64,000 nucleotides of DNA, from positions 96,369-160,368 of the forward strand of contig NZ_PPQC01000025.1 in the NCBI RefSeq assembly GCF_002902365.1, written 5' to 3'. Position 1 is the first letter of the stretch, and the number at the start of each line of letters is the position of its first letter. Both the position numbers and the translations under genes were made by a program. The notes under the pieces are model-generated. The model was given only the letters and a program-made list of their open reading frames with translations. It was not told the origin of the DNA and did no database searches. This DNA comes from Staphylococcus cohnii subsp. cohnii (GTDB lineage: Bacteria > Bacillota > Bacilli > Staphylococcales > Staphylococcaceae). Shown here one piece after another: positions 10,794 through 20,325 of this stretch.

Positions 10794-12151
10794 TATGCTT
10801 CCTCCTTAATTATTTGATGTCTATCTAAAAATTTAATATCTACATCTTTTGCATCACCATTGGCATATTGTGGATATGATAAAACTGCATATAGGAAATC
10901 AGCTGTGGTAGTAAAACCATCAATTACCATTTCATCCAATGTTACTTTTAATTTGTTTATTGCCGAAGCTCTATTAGGTGCTTTTACGATAACTTTCGCT
11001 ACAAGAGAATCATAATTTGGCGATACCGTATAGCCATGATAAAGCAAACTATCGATACGTACGTTAAATCCTTGTGGCAAATGTAACGCTTTTACTTTAC
11101 CTGGAGAAGGCTGAAATCCTTTCTGAGGATTTTCTGCGTTGATTCTCACTTCAATGACATGTCCATCAAACAGTACCTCATCTTGGTTGAATGGTAATGA
11201 ACCATACTTCATTAAATACAGCTGAGCTTGAAGTAAATCACGATTCGCTCTCATTTCAGTTACTGTATGTTCAACTTGAATACGCGCATTCATTTCAATA
11301 AAGTAATAAGCATCTTCTGTCACTAAATATTCGATAGTACCTGCACTTCTATAATTAGATGCTCTAGCCACTTTTACAGCATCATTACACATAGATGCTC
11401 TCATATTTTCGGATAATGCAGCACATGGTGATTCTTCAATTAATTTTTGATTTTTTCTCTGAACTGAGCAATCACGCTCACCTAAGTGTATGTAATTATC
11501 TTTACCGTCTCCTAGTATTTGTACTTCCACGTGCTTAGCTACAGGTATAAATGCTTCCACATATACACGATCATCATTAAAATATTTTTGCCCTTCACTT
11601 TTTGCTTCTTTAAATGACTTTTCCAAGGCTTCTTCTGCTTTGACAATTCTTATACCTTTACCGCCACCACCACTGGCAGCTTTTAATACAAGTGGGTAAC
11701 CAATGTCATGCGCAATTTCTTTAACTTCTTCAATTGTCTCTACTGCAGAAGTAGAACCAGGTATGATTGGTACATTCGCTTGATCAACTGTTTGTCGTGC
11801 TGTTATTTTATCACCCATCATTTCCATGGTTTGATCAGTTGGTCCTATAAAATAAATACCATTTTCTTCAACATTTTTAGCAAATGAAGTGCTTTCTGAT
11901 AAAAAACCATACCCTGGATGAATTGCATTCGCACCACTTATTTTTGCAGCACTAATGATTCTGTCTTGGTTTAAATAGCTATCCAATGCATTGGCTTCTC
12001 CAATACATATCGCTTGATCAGCTAAACTTACATGTAGACTTGACTCATCCCCTAAAGCATAGATAGCCACAGTTTCAATATCCATTTCTCTACATGCACG
12101 AATAATTCTTACAGCAATTTCTCCTCTATTTGCAATTAAACAACGATACAA
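10793..12151 (-). CDS. accC: Biotin carboxylase (AccC-like) of the 5-oxoproline cluster
   Basis: An ATP-grasp enzyme that carboxylates biotin on a carrier protein. The N-terminal domain has [16 protein letters not shown] (5-20), the glycine-rich ATP loop GGGGKG lies at about 161-166, and the catalytic region has [10 protein letters not shown]. The 452-residue length is that of a free-standing AccC. It is transcribed with a biotin carrier and pxpABC and without accA/accD, so it is probably a second, non-fatty-acid biotin carboxylase; the link to 5-oxoproline or an alternative acyl substrate is inference. Confidence 0.92.
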   Translation of the reverse strand: MYRCLIANRGEIAVRIIRACREMDIETVAIYALGDESSLHVSLADQAICIGEANALDSYLNQDRIISAAKISGANAIHPGYGFLSESTSFAKNVEENGIYFIGPTDQTMEMMGDKITARQTVDQANVPIIPGSTSAVETIEEVKEIAHDIGYPLVLKAASGGGGKGIRIVKAEEALEKSFKEAKSEGQKYFNDDRVYVEAFIPVAKHVEVQILGDGKDNYIHLGERDCSVQRKNQKLIEESPCAALSENMRASMCNDAVKVARASNYRSAGTIEYLVTEDAYYFIEMNARIQVEHTVTEMRANRDLLQAQLYLMKYGSLPFNQDEVLFDGHVIEVRINAENPQKGFQPSPGKVKALHLPQGFNVRIDSLLYHGYTVSPNYDSLVAKVIVKAPNRASAINKLKVTLDEMVIDGFTTTADFLYAVLSYPQYANGDAKDVDIKFLDRHQIIKEEA

Positions 12152-12171
12152 TTCAAATACCCCCTTTAAAC

Positions 12172-12606
12172 TTATTTCACAGTTATAATTGTTTGATCAT
12201 ATTCAACATTTGAACCGTGATTGACATGTATAGTGTCTACAACACCATCCACATCACTTTTCACTTCATTCATTACTTTCATTGCTTCTATGTAACCAAT
12301 GGTATCTCCTTTTTTAATTTCATCACCTTCACGAATGAGTGGATTTGTTAATTCTTTTTCATCTTGTAAATAAAACGTACCAACCATAGGTGATTTGACA
12401 GCTTGATTTGATTGTTCTTCATTTGATATATCTTGCCCATTTAAACTTGATTCATTATTTGAAGCTAATTGTTGTTGCGCGGGCGATGCTGATGTATTAT
12501 CTGTAAAATCAATCGTTATTTCATTTTCATAATCTTTATAATTAAATTTTTTAACCCCGTTATCTTTTACGATTTTAATTAATTGCTCTACTTTTTCAAA
12601 ATTCAT
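12172..12606 (-). CDS. accB: Biotin carboxyl carrier protein (AccB-like)
   Basis: A 144-residue carrier with an N-terminal segment, a low-complexity Gln/Asn/Ser linker (about 38-68) and a C-terminal biotinyl domain. The biotinylated lysine is Lys110 in EAMKVMNE. Its ATG overlaps the pxpC stop, and accC follows 20 bases on, so carrier and carboxylase are made together. In this cluster it is likely distinct from the fatty-acid AccB of the genome. Confidence 0.92.
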   Translation of the reverse strand: MNFEKVEQLIKIVKDNGVKKFNYKDYENEITIDFTDNTSASPAQQQLASNNESSLNGQDISNEEQSNQAVKSPMVGTFYLQDEKELTNPLIREGDEIKKGDTIGYIEAMKVMNEVKSDVDGVVDTIHVNHGSNVEYDQTIITVK

Positions 12607-13613
12607 TATAATTCCCCTTTCAATAAATGATTAATGCGTATAGATGTATTTCTCAATTGTGTAACATCAAAAATAGGTTGTTCATAAATACTTTTAATTG
12701 TATTTTTAAATGCTTCTTCTTGTTGCTCTAATTTTTTAACTGCTTCATCGATTGTAGTCCATTCAAAACGAATCGTATCATTGGGTTGCATTTGAGCTAA
12801 TTTATGTAAATCAGATGCACAAACAGTCGCTATTTTTGTATAGCCACCTACTGTTTGTTTATCATTTAATAAAATAATAGGATTACCATCATTTGGAACT
12901 TGTATACTGCCTAAGGCAACAGGTTCTGATATTATGTCTGCCGATGTGGTTGGTGAAATCGTTTCACCTTGTAATCGATAGCCCATGCGGTCTGACTTTT
13001 CTGATATTTTAAATTCATTGGCCACTAATTTTTGTTGCGCTTCTTGGCTAAAGTTTTCAATTTGAGGCCCCTCGATGATTTGAATAGTGTTTTCTTTAAC
13101 CTCTGTGACATCAATAAGTAAACTCAAACCAAGATGACGTGTATACGAATGATTATTTTCACACTCTATTATATCACCAGATTTTAATGGTCGCCCTTTA
13201 AAACCACCAATTTGGCTTCGTGTATGAGTAGCATAGCTATTTGCAACTTTTTGAATTTTCAAAGGTTTACCAAATAATAAGTATCCTCTGGCCCCATTAA
13301 TAACTTGACCAACTTTCAATACATCACCTTTTTTTACTGCTATTACAGTAGCTTCATCAATAGATATATCGTTAATGGTTGCGTTAAACTCAGCACCTAT
13401 TAATACAAATGTATTATCTTCTAAGAATTCAATCGTTGGGCCAATAATAGTACATTCAATCGCTGGCCCTTCATTACCAATTAACGCTAGTCCAGTTCTA
13501 TAAGCATATTGATCCAATACACCTGCAGTAGAAAATCCTTGGTCTTGATAACCGATTCTTCCTAAATCTTGAATCGTACTAAATAAACCTGGATTAATAA
13601 TTTTAATACTCAT
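12606..13613 (-). CDS. pxpC: 5-oxoprolinase subunit C (KipA family)
   Basis: A 335-residue member of the biotin-dependent carboxyltransferase-like KipA family, now recognised as the PxpC subunit. Visible family motifs include the start INPGLFSTIQDLGRIGYQ (6-23) and the late segment ILLNDKQTVGGYTKIATV. In Bacillus, KipA was first described as an antagonist of KipI, the sporulation kinase inhibitor; in a non-sporulating Staphylococcus the metabolic role is the likely one. The start overlaps the pxpB end by 11 bases. Confidence 0.92.
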   Translation of the reverse strand: MSIKIINPGLFSTIQDLGRIGYQDQGFSTAGVLDQYAYRTGLALIGNEGPAIECTIIGPTIEFLEDNTFVLIGAEFNATINDISIDEATVIAVKKGDVLKVGQVINGARGYLLFGKPLKIQKVANSYATHTRSQIGGFKGRPLKSGDIIECENNHSYTRHLGLSLLIDVTEVKENTIQIIEGPQIENFSQEAQQKLVANEFKISEKSDRMGYRLQGETISPTTSADIISEPVALGSIQVPNDGNPIILLNDKQTVGGYTKIATVCASDLHKLAQMQPNDTIRFEWTTIDEAVKKLEQQEEAFKNTIKSIYEQPIFDVTQLRNTSIRINHLLKGEL

Positions 13614-14337
13614 ATTGAATTTTCACCCATTTCTCAATATCAAATTCACCTTGTTGTGCTTCAACAATTTGTTCGAACGTTGATTCATCTATAGAATAGA
13701 ATTTTATATAGTCTCCTGATTCGTATAAACACATAGGCGTTCTTAAAATATCAAATACCGTAATTGGTGTACGGCCGATGATTTGCCAACCTCCTGGAGA
13801 TTGTTTTGGATATAAGCCTGTTTGATTATTCGCAATACCAACTGAACCTGCTGGAATACTTGTTCTTGGTTCTTCTCTTCTAGGAGTAGCTAGCTTTGAA
13901 TTTAATCCACCTAAAAATGGAAAACCTGGCATAAACCCAAGCATATAAATTAAATATGTATTCTCTGTATGTAACTTAATTACTTCTTCTATTGATAATT
14001 GATTATGTGTAGCTACTTCTTGAATGTCCGGACCATAATTACCACCATAAAGTACTGGTAAACTAATGATTTTTACTTCATTTAAATTTTCATCAAAATC
14101 CAGTTTGTTTAATTGTTCTAGATTCAGTTCATTAACAACTTTCGCTAAACTTTGTTTAGTAATATCTATATGTAGCATTATTGCTCGATAAGAAGGTATA
14201 ATTTCAATAATAGCTTCATGTTGCTGATCTTTAATATACTTTTCAACTTTTTGTACTTCCTTAAATGTCGAAGGATCAATTTGTTGTTCAAAGTAAATCA
14301 TAATTGTCTCTTCGTTGATTAATTTATATTCCAACAT
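13603..14337 (-). CDS. pxpB: 5-oxoprolinase subunit B (KipI family)
   Basis: This 244-residue subunit is the first gene of the six-gene leftward operon. The cyclophilin-like C-terminal half shows the family segments YMLGFMPGFPFLGGL and TPRREEPRTSIPAGSVGIA (about 130-170), followed by GGWQIIGRTP. It pairs with PxpC in the 5-oxoprolinase complex. The 281-base region upstream presumably carries the operon promoter, though no clear -35/-10 pair stands out. Confidence 0.92.
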   Translation of the reverse strand: MLEYKLINEETIMIYFEQQIDPSTFKEVQKVEKYIKDQQHEAIIEIIPSYRAIMLHIDITKQSLAKVVNELNLEQLNKLDFDENLNEVKIISLPVLYGGNYGPDIQEVATHNQLSIEEVIKLHTENTYLIYMLGFMPGFPFLGGLNSKLATPRREEPRTSIPAGSVGIANNQTGLYPKQSPGGWQIIGRTPITVFDILRTPMCLYESGDYIKFYSIDESTFEQIVEAQQGEFDIEKWVKIQYEY

Positions 14338-14579
14338 TTTTCCCCCTTTGTAGTATATACATTAAACTATTTTTCAAACATTAATATGTGTACAACATTA
14401 TAATTGTATCATTAACTGAGAGACTATGTTTAATTAAAAATAGTTATAATTGTTGATAATTAACTACTATTGTTAAATACAAATCAGCTCTAAATTATCT
14501 TAATATTTCAATAATTGTATCAATGATATAAATTTATCAAATAGTTGAAGATAAGTATATATTTTTATTTATAAAGTGT

Positions 14580-14614
14580 AAAATCCCCCTAACATTGGTT
14601 GTTAACGGGATTTT
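14580..14614 (-). terminator. Terminator after greA
   Basis: The hairpin AAAATCCC / GGGATTTT, with additional pairing near the loop, ends 5 bases beyond the greA stop and separates greA from the 5-oxoproline operon. The AAAATCCC arm serves as the T-rich 3' arm on the transcribed strand. Confidence 0.75.
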
Positions 14615-14618
14615 AATA

Positions 14619-15095
14619 TTACTTGATATTTACAATTTTCACATTGATTTCAGCACCATTTGGTAGTGGCACACGAACCTCTTCGTTTAATTTTTTACCA
14701 ATTAAACTTTTAGCCATTGGTGATTCATTTGAGATTTTACCATTAAATGCATCAGATTCAGCAGATCCAACAATTTGATATTCTTCTTCATCTTCACCCG
14801 GTAATTCTACAAAAGTTACAGTTTTCCCAATTTGTACTTGATTGTTGTCACCTGTATCTTCGATTATAAGTGCATTACGTAGCATATGCTCAATTCTTTG
14901 GATGTCTTGTTCGATGAATCCCTGTTCATCTTTAGCAGCATCATACTCAGAGTTCTCAGATAAATCTCCGAAAGAACGGGCTACTTTTATTTTTTCAACG
15001 ACTTCTGGTCTCTTAACCGTCTTTAACTCTTCTAGTTCATTTTCTAGCTTTTCGAAACCTTCTTGTGTCATAGGGTATTGTTTTTGGTTTTCCAT
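14619..15095 (-). CDS. greA: Transcription elongation factor GreA
   Basis: GreA enters the RNA polymerase secondary channel and stimulates cleavage of backtracked transcripts. The 158-residue protein has the N-terminal coiled coil with the acidic tip ([18 protein letters not shown], about 46-63) and a C-terminal FKBP-like domain ([16 protein letters not shown]). It starts 25 bases after udk, the usual Bacillales order. Confidence 0.96.
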   Translation of the reverse strand: MENQKQYPMTQEGFEKLENELEELKTVKRPEVVEKIKVARSFGDLSENSEYDAAKDEQGFIEQDIQRIEHMLRNALIIEDTGDNNQVQIGKTVTFVELPGEDEEEYQIVGSAESDAFNGKISNESPMAKSLIGKKLNEEVRVPLPNGAEINVKIVNIK

Positions 15096-15120
15096 ATTGT
15101 CATCTTCCTTTACTAAAATA

Positions 15121-15744
15121 CTATTGTTTACTTACTAAAGTCTGAATTTTTGTCGTCATTATATCGATCGCAACTTTATTACTTCCACCTTCAGGAATGA
15201 TAATATCTGCATATCTTTTTGTAGGTTCTATAAATTGATTATGCATTGGGCGAACTACATTTAGATATTGATTTATAACAGAATCCATTGTACGACCTCT
15301 TTCTTCTGTATCGCGAAGTAAGCGACGTAAGATTCGTAAATCTGCATCGGTATCAACATAAATTTTGACATCCATTAAATCTCTTAACGTTTTATTTTCA
15401 AGCGCAAATATGCCTTCTACGATAATAACATCTTTTGGTTTAAATGCAATCGTTTCATCGCTTCTAGTATGATTTGTATAATCATATGTTGGTACTTCAA
15501 TCTGTTTACCATTTCTCAAATCGTTTAAATTTTCTATTAATAAGTCATTATCAAAAGCAAAAGGATGATCATAATTGGTCTCTAAACGTTCTTCGAAACT
15601 TAAATGCGATTGGTCCTTATAATAATAGTCTTGTGCTAATAATGCAACACTATGGCCTTCTAAATTTTTCATAATTTCGTTTGTGACTGATGTTTTACCT
15701 GAACCAGAACCACCAGCGATTCCAATAATAGTCGTACGTTTCAT
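15121..15744 (-). CDS. udk: Uridine kinase Udk
   Basis: Udk phosphorylates uridine and cytidine to UMP and CMP in pyrimidine salvage. The P-loop GGSGSGKT is at residues 11-18. The nucleoside-site segment ([11 protein letters not shown]), the VEGIFAL strand and the [12 protein letters not shown] lid are visible. The 207-residue length is normal. It is directly coupled to the U32 gene upstream: start and stop abut. Confidence 0.96.
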   Translation of the reverse strand: MKRTTIIGIAGGSGSGKTSVTNEIMKNLEGHSVALLAQDYYYKDQSHLSFEERLETNYDHPFAFDNDLLIENLNDLRNGKQIEVPTYDYTNHTRSDETIAFKPKDVIIVEGIFALENKTLRDLMDVKIYVDTDADLRILRRLLRDTEERGRTMDSVINQYLNVVRPMHNQFIEPTKRYADIIIPEGGSNKVAIDIMTTKIQTLVSKQ

Positions 15745-17012
15745 TATCCAATTTCCTTTCTCATCATGTTGTTGGTATAAATTGGATGATCAACTTTAAT
15801 TTGCACAATTTGCAATGGGTGTCGTGCAGCATCAAGTTTGTTACCTTCTTCATCATAAATAGTGTCAACAACTTGTCTAAATGTATCAATTTCAGGACCA
15901 AAAAACTCTATTTCTTCCCCAGGCTCAAATTTATTACGCTGTTGAATCGTAGCGAGTTTGGTTTTTTCATCATAACCAAGAACTAATCCACAAAAATCAT
16001 AAGCCGAGTTTTTTTTATTTTGTTGCCCAAACATTTGCTCTTCGTAACCAGGTGTGCCTTCAATAAATGCTGAAGCAGTGTCTCTATTAGCGCATTTTTC
16101 CACCTCAGTTAACCATTCTGGCTTAATTTTAAAATTATCAGGATCTTCTGCATAAGCATCGATGACTTTGCGATATACAGATACAACAGTTGCAATATAA
16201 TGTATTGATTTCATGCGTCCTTCAACTTTAAGTGAATCCACACCAATATCCATCATTTTAGGGATTGACTCTATAAGTTTCAAATCTTTTGGACTCATTG
16301 CGAAAGGTGTCACTGCATTTTCTTCATAATATAAATCTAAATCACCGTCTTTATCAATTTCCAATAGGTCATAATCCCATCTACAGCTTTGACAACAACC
16401 ACCTCTATTAGAATCTCGAGCTGTCATGTGATTACTTAATGTACATCTACCAGAATACGCAATACACATTGCACCATGAATAAATGATTCAATTTCAATA
16501 TCTACTTTATCTTTCATTTTCTTCATTTCCATAGCACCTGTTTCACGTGCTAATACTACACGATCTAACCCTTCATTTTTCCAAAATTCTACAGCTTTAT
16601 AATTTGAAAGTGATTGTTGTGTTGATAAATGAATTTCTAAATTCGGCGCTACGCGCTTACATGTTTCAATGATTAGTGGATCCGCAACAATAATACCAGT
16701 GGCACCGGCTGACTCTAAATTTTTTAAATATTCATCCAAACCCGCAATATTTTCATCATGTGCAATAATATTAGTTGTAACGTAAATTTTCGCCCCATAT
16801 TGCTGTGCGAATGTCACACCTTCTTTGATTTCTTCCATCGTAAAATTATCCGTATTGGACCTTAAACCATACGCTTGTCCACCTAAAAATACAGCATCTG
16901 CACCATAATGTACTGCTATTTTGAGTTTTTCTAAATTACCTGCTGGGGCAAGTAGTTCAGGTTTTTTAATCTTATTATTAGTATTGCTTTCAACTTTTTC
17001 TAATAATTTCAT
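15744..17012 (-). CDS. trhP2: TrhP2 (YrrO), U32-family tRNA uridine hydroxylation protein
   Basis: U32 'peptidase' family protein of 422 residues with the diagnostic opening [28 protein letters not shown] and a cysteine-rich segment ([23 protein letters not shown], about 190-212) typical of the family. Bacillus YrrO together with YrrN acts in prephenate-dependent 5-hydroxylation of tRNA wobble uridine rather than proteolysis. The neighbours trhP1 and trmR belong to the same pathway. Confidence 0.92.
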   Translation of the reverse strand: MKLLEKVESNTNNKIKKPELLAPAGNLEKLKIAVHYGADAVFLGGQAYGLRSNTDNFTMEEIKEGVTFAQQYGAKIYVTTNIIAHDENIAGLDEYLKNLESAGATGIIVADPLIIETCKRVAPNLEIHLSTQQSLSNYKAVEFWKNEGLDRVVLARETGAMEMKKMKDKVDIEIESFIHGAMCIAYSGRCTLSNHMTARDSNRGGCCQSCRWDYDLLEIDKDGDLDLYYEENAVTPFAMSPKDLKLIESIPKMMDIGVDSLKVEGRMKSIHYIATVVSVYRKVIDAYAEDPDNFKIKPEWLTEVEKCANRDTASAFIEGTPGYEEQMFGQQNKKNSAYDFCGLVLGYDEKTKLATIQQRNKFEPGEEIEFFGPEIDTFRQVVDTIYDEEGNKLDAARHPLQIVQIKVDHPIYTNNMMRKEIG

Positions 17013-17026
17013 TATTTAAACCTCCC

Positions 17027-17950
17027 TTAATATACTGTTTGCTTATACAAGAATCCTTCATCAAATGGACGATGTTCAGGCTGAATAGCTTCAATCGGAT
17101 CTACGAGCATAAATTTTTCATCATCATAAGCTTCTGGATCTTCATTGAATAAATCAATTGCTTCTCTATATTGTTCTGTACAAACATTGATATATTCTTC
17201 GGTTTGTAATATACCGTCAATCTTGAATGCATCAATATTGGCTGCTAAAAGCTGTTCTAACTCTTCAATCAAACATATATCATTGGGCGACATAATATGC
17301 GTTCCATTGTAATCTTCAAAAACAGGATATTTGTTATCACGTTCTTCATCATATAATAACAACTCATTAGCTACTTTGTTTCGATGAATTTTCATTTGTC
17401 TTTCTTGGAAAGTAAAATAGTTACCTAATAACATGCGTTTTGATTGAAACATGCAGGTCATACCATGTACTTGTACTTCAATCTCTACATCTGCATGTTT
17501 CTTTATATTTAATATTTCATCTAAACTTAATTCTCTAGCTAGTTGCGCGCGTTGCGCCCCCTTTTCACCCCAATAGTTGCATTGGAAATAATTTGTGACT
17601 AATGCTTCTGCATCCCAATTTAATGGAATTGGGTTTTCTTGTTCATTTACATACATAACTACCGCTGGATCACCAAATATAATGCGGTCAACTTTTACTT
17701 CGTGTAAAAAATCTATATATGATTTTAGTGCATTTAAATGATAATTGTGAAATATACCATTTACTGCCACATAGGCTTTTTTACCATGTTTATGTATTAA
17801 TTCCACTGCTTCTATCAACGCTTCTCTGTTGAATTCTCCTGCTAATCTTAAGCCGAATTTTTGCTCGCCAATTACAAAAGCATCTGCACCTTTTTCAATT
17901 AATGTCTCAATATGTTTAACAGATTTTGGCGTTACTAATAATTCTGTCAT
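17027..17950 (-). CDS. trhP1: TrhP1 (YrrN), U32-family tRNA uridine hydroxylation partner
   Basis: A 307-residue U32-family protein, shorter than its neighbour, sharing the fold motifs MTELLVTPKSVKHIETLIEKGADAFVIG and VHGMTCMFQSKRMLLGNYF. The cysteine cluster is reduced compared with the partner at 15744. It probably forms the heteromeric hydroxylation system with it. Its start overlaps the trmR stop by four bases, showing tight coupling. Confidence 0.9.
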   Translation of the reverse strand: MTELLVTPKSVKHIETLIEKGADAFVIGEQKFGLRLAGEFNREALIEAVELIHKHGKKAYVAVNGIFHNYHLNALKSYIDFLHEVKVDRIIFGDPAVVMYVNEQENPIPLNWDAEALVTNYFQCNYWGEKGAQRAQLARELSLDEILNIKKHADVEIEVQVHGMTCMFQSKRMLLGNYFTFQERQMKIHRNKVANELLLYDEERDNKYPVFEDYNGTHIMSPNDICLIEELEQLLAANIDAFKIDGILQTEEYINVCTEQYREAIDLFNEDPEAYDDEKFMLVDPIEAIQPEHRPFDEGFLYKQTVY

Positions 17951-18588
17951 TTTGATTCTCCTTTAATCGAAATAGCTAGACCATCATCCATATTAAGGAA
18001 ATTAGTTCTGAAATGAGGTTGAGCCATCAGCCATTCATTATATTCTTGTACTTTTTTTACCATTTGTCTAACATTTCTACTTCTCACTACGGAAATATCA
18101 GAAACAAAACCATGATACAAAACGTTATCTGTAACTACTATTCCACCTTCTTTGAGTAAAGGCGCATACAAAGTAAAAAACTTTTTTGATTGTGCTTTCG
18201 CAGCATCGATAAATATCATATCAAATGATTGATGTTGTATGTTTTCGAAAGCTTCTAAGGCATCTTTTTCAATTAACTCAATTTGAGTTTCATATCCAAA
18301 TTTCGTAAAATTTTCTTTGGCTTTTAATTGCATGTCATCATCACGCTCGATAGTAACCACTTTTATTTCCTTAGAAACAGAAGCAAATTGCATACTACTA
18401 TAACCAATTGCTGTGCCTATTTCCAAAATACGATTGGGTTTATGTACTCTAATCAGTTGCTTAATCATATCTAAAGTTAGCCTATCCACAATTGGAACAT
18501 GATGTTCCACAGCATATGGTCTAAGTTGTTCAATAGCGATATCATTCTCTTTGTGCAATTCTAATAAATATGATTGATTATTATCCAT
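17947..18588 (-). CDS. trmR: TrmR (YrrM), tRNA 5-hydroxyuridine methyltransferase
   Basis: An O-methyltransferase of the catechol-OMT-like class I family, 213 residues. The SAM motif ILEIGTAIGYSSMQFA is at about 54-69, and the metal-site region FIDAAKAQSKKFF and VVTDNVLYHG follow. The Bacillus homologue methylates 5-hydroxyuridine 34 to 5-methoxyuridine in tRNA, which explains its fusion-like coupling with the two U32 genes that make the hydroxylated base. Confidence 0.9.
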   Translation of the reverse strand: MDNNQSYLLELHKENDIAIEQLRPYAVEHHVPIVDRLTLDMIKQLIRVHKPNRILEIGTAIGYSSMQFASVSKEIKVVTIERDDDMQLKAKENFTKFGYETQIELIEKDALEAFENIQHQSFDMIFIDAAKAQSKKFFTLYAPLLKEGGIVVTDNVLYHGFVSDISVVRSRNVRQMVKKVQEYNEWLMAQPHFRTNFLNMDDGLAISIKGESK

Positions 18589-19222
18589 TTCAAAACTTCC
18601 TTCAATGTAAATATTTCAAAGTGTTTTTGACAAATAAAATAAATCAGCCAATGATAATGACTGATTGTATTTCAATTAATAACAACAGCTATATGTTCTT
18701 ATATTACGAACCACTTTTATATAATTCTTTGAAATTATCTCATAAATTTAATTTTAACTTTATATATTTTACCACAAAGCCATTTATATTATAAGTGTAA
18801 ATTGTGATAACTAACTTGTTTATGTAGCTATAATGAATATTACATCAATTTCACATATTAAATGTGTATAAGAAACTAATACAGAAGGCTCTTGGATTAA
18901 ATAGTGTAGTCATTTGCGTTGGCTTTTGGAGTAAAATAACACTAGTCTAAGATTTCAGGTTGAGTTAGTACCCGACATAATGAATACAAAAAAACTGCCA
19001 ACAAAGTTAGAAACTTGTCGACAGTATGAACTGAAATTTTTAAATTCAGTTTAATAACATGATATTTATACTCGATGACCAGATTTTTTACAAATTAGCT
19101 TTTGTAAAATTATTGGTAAAAAAACAGTGTCACCTAAGACAAAGTGTAAACAATAGCGAATCGATTTGTAATTCAGATTCACACTTTATATATCAATGTA
19201 TATTTTTAGTGTAGTCCAAATA
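18589..19222. other. 634-base intergenic region
   Basis: No supported gene lies here. A short hairpin (AATCAG / CTGATT, 18642-18669) precedes trmR on the minus strand. A good minus-strand terminator lies at 18987-19025. The stretch 18890-18980 has a more even base composition than its surroundings and could be a relic of a mobile sequence, but I could not match it to a protein. The plus-strand ORF at 18570-18794 has no ribosome-binding site. Confidence 0.6.
18987..19025 (-). terminator. Terminator downstream of the DUF1292 gene
   Basis: Arms ACTGCCAACAAAGTT (18994) and AACTTGTCGACAGT (to 19025) around a 3-base loop, followed on the minus strand by seven T. It lies about 200 bases after the DUF1292 stop codon, so it either ends the alaS operon transcript or belongs to a lost element. 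Confidence 0.75.
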
Positions 19223-19549
19223 TTATTCATGGTTATGATCATGGTCGTCCATTTCAGTGTTAACGACTTCTTCAATCATATCCCATTCTTCATCAGTTTC
19301 AACTGGTAAGAATTTTCCGCCTTCACCATCTTCGTCGGGTTCATTAATCATTGGTACTAATTCGATTAAATCGTCATCATCTGATTCTGCTCCTTCTTCA
19401 GCAAGAATCACATATTCTTTTTTAAATTCAGGATGGAAAAATTCTAATACTTTTCGATAAAGCACTTCGTTTCCATCTTCATCATATAAAGTTAATAATT
19501 CCTCTTGGTTGTTAATTTCAAATTCAGATTCATGGTTGTGTTCAGTCAT
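19223..19549 (-). CDS. DUF1292 protein, YrzB family
   Basis: A very acidic 108-residue protein with a His/Asp/Glu-rich tail (MDDHDHNHE) and the family core [20 protein letters not shown] (19-38). YrzB proteins are always encoded after ruvX and the IreB homologue in Bacillales and have no proven function. The histidine-rich ends could bind metal, which is speculation. It starts 16 bases after ruvX. Confidence 0.9.
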   Translation of the reverse strand: MTEHNHESEFEINNQEELLTLYDEDGNEVLYRKVLEFFHPEFKKEYVILAEEGAESDDDDLIELVPMINEPDEDGEGGKFLPVETDEEWDMIEEVVNTEMDDHDHNHE

Positions 19550-19565
19550 TATAAAACGCTCCTTT

Positions 19566-19994
19566 TTATTGTATAGAATCTAAATAGCCTTGTAATATAA
19601 ATACTGCAGCCATTTTATCTATTACTTTTTTTCGTTTTTGTCTAGAAACATCTGCTTCAAGTAAAGAACGTTCTGCAGCCATGGTACTTAAACGCTCATC
19701 CCACATGATTATCTCTACAGATGGCAATGCTTCCTGCAGTTGCTCCTTGTATTGTAACGAAGCTTCGCCTCGAAATCCAATAGAATTATTCATATTCTTT
19801 GGCAAACCTATGACAACCGTACCAACTTTTTCTTTCTCTATGATCGTTACTAGTCTGTCTATACCTAGTTCATTCTTATCTTCGTTTATATGGAGTGTAT
19901 CTAATCCCTGGGCTGTCCAACCCATGAGATCACTTATAGCAATGCCAACAGTTTTACTTCCTACATCTAAACCTAAAATTTTATGTTTTAGCAT
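19566..19994 (-). CDS. ruvX: RuvX/YqgF, RNase H-fold nuclease
   Basis: A 142-residue RNase H-like nuclease implicated in 16S rRNA 5' maturation and described as a putative Holliday junction resolvase. Catalytic acids sit in [16 protein letters not shown] (Asp10), VVIGLPKNM and [11 protein letters not shown]. The length is typical. It starts 3 bases after the stop of the IreB-family gene. Confidence 0.93.
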   Translation of the reverse strand: MLKHKILGLDVGSKTVGIAISDLMGWTAQGLDTLHINEDKNELGIDRLVTIIEKEKVGTVVIGLPKNMNNSIGFRGEASLQYKEQLQEALPSVEIIMWDERLSTMAAERSLLEADVSRQKRKKVIDKMAAVFILQGYLDSIQ

Positions 19995-19997
19995 TAA

Positions 19998-20258
19998 TTA
20001 CTTTGAGTTCTCTTGTAAATAATTTGAAACTAATTCTTCCATGATATCGTCGCGATCAATACGACGAATTTGGTTTCTAGCTTCATTATTACGTGGAATA
20101 TACGCAGGATCACCTGATAATAAATAACCGACAATTTGATTTACAGGGTTATAGCCACGTTCATTCAGTGTGTTATAGACATTTTGAAGTACTGTTTTGA
20201 CATCTTCTTTTGGAATTTCGTCATAATTAAATTTCATTGTTTTATCAAAGTTTTCCAT
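19998..20258 (-). CDS. IreB-family regulatory protein (YrzL, DUF965)
   Basis: A small protein of 86 residues beginning [15 protein letters not shown] chose the ATG at 20258 because AAGGAG lies nine bases upstream; an in-frame ATG 18 bases earlier lacks such a site. In Enterococcus, IreB is phosphorylated by the PASTA kinase IreK and regulates cephalosporin resistance. The order alaS-ireB-ruvX-yrzB is conserved. Confidence 0.9.
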   Translation of the reverse strand: MENFDKTMKFNYDEIPKEDVKTVLQNVYNTLNERGYNPVNQIVGYLLSGDPAYIPRNNEARNQIRRIDRDDIMEELVSNYLQENSK

Positions 20259-20325
20259 TTTGTAACACTCCTTCATATCGACTAAAAAGTACTTATTGTT
20301 AATTCTACATTACAAAACGTAGAAC

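Noticed and set aside
18570..18794. Plus-strand 74-codon ORF in the gap before trmR
   Set aside because: No ribosome-binding site, AT-driven Phe/Tyr/Asn composition, and it overlaps the trmR start.
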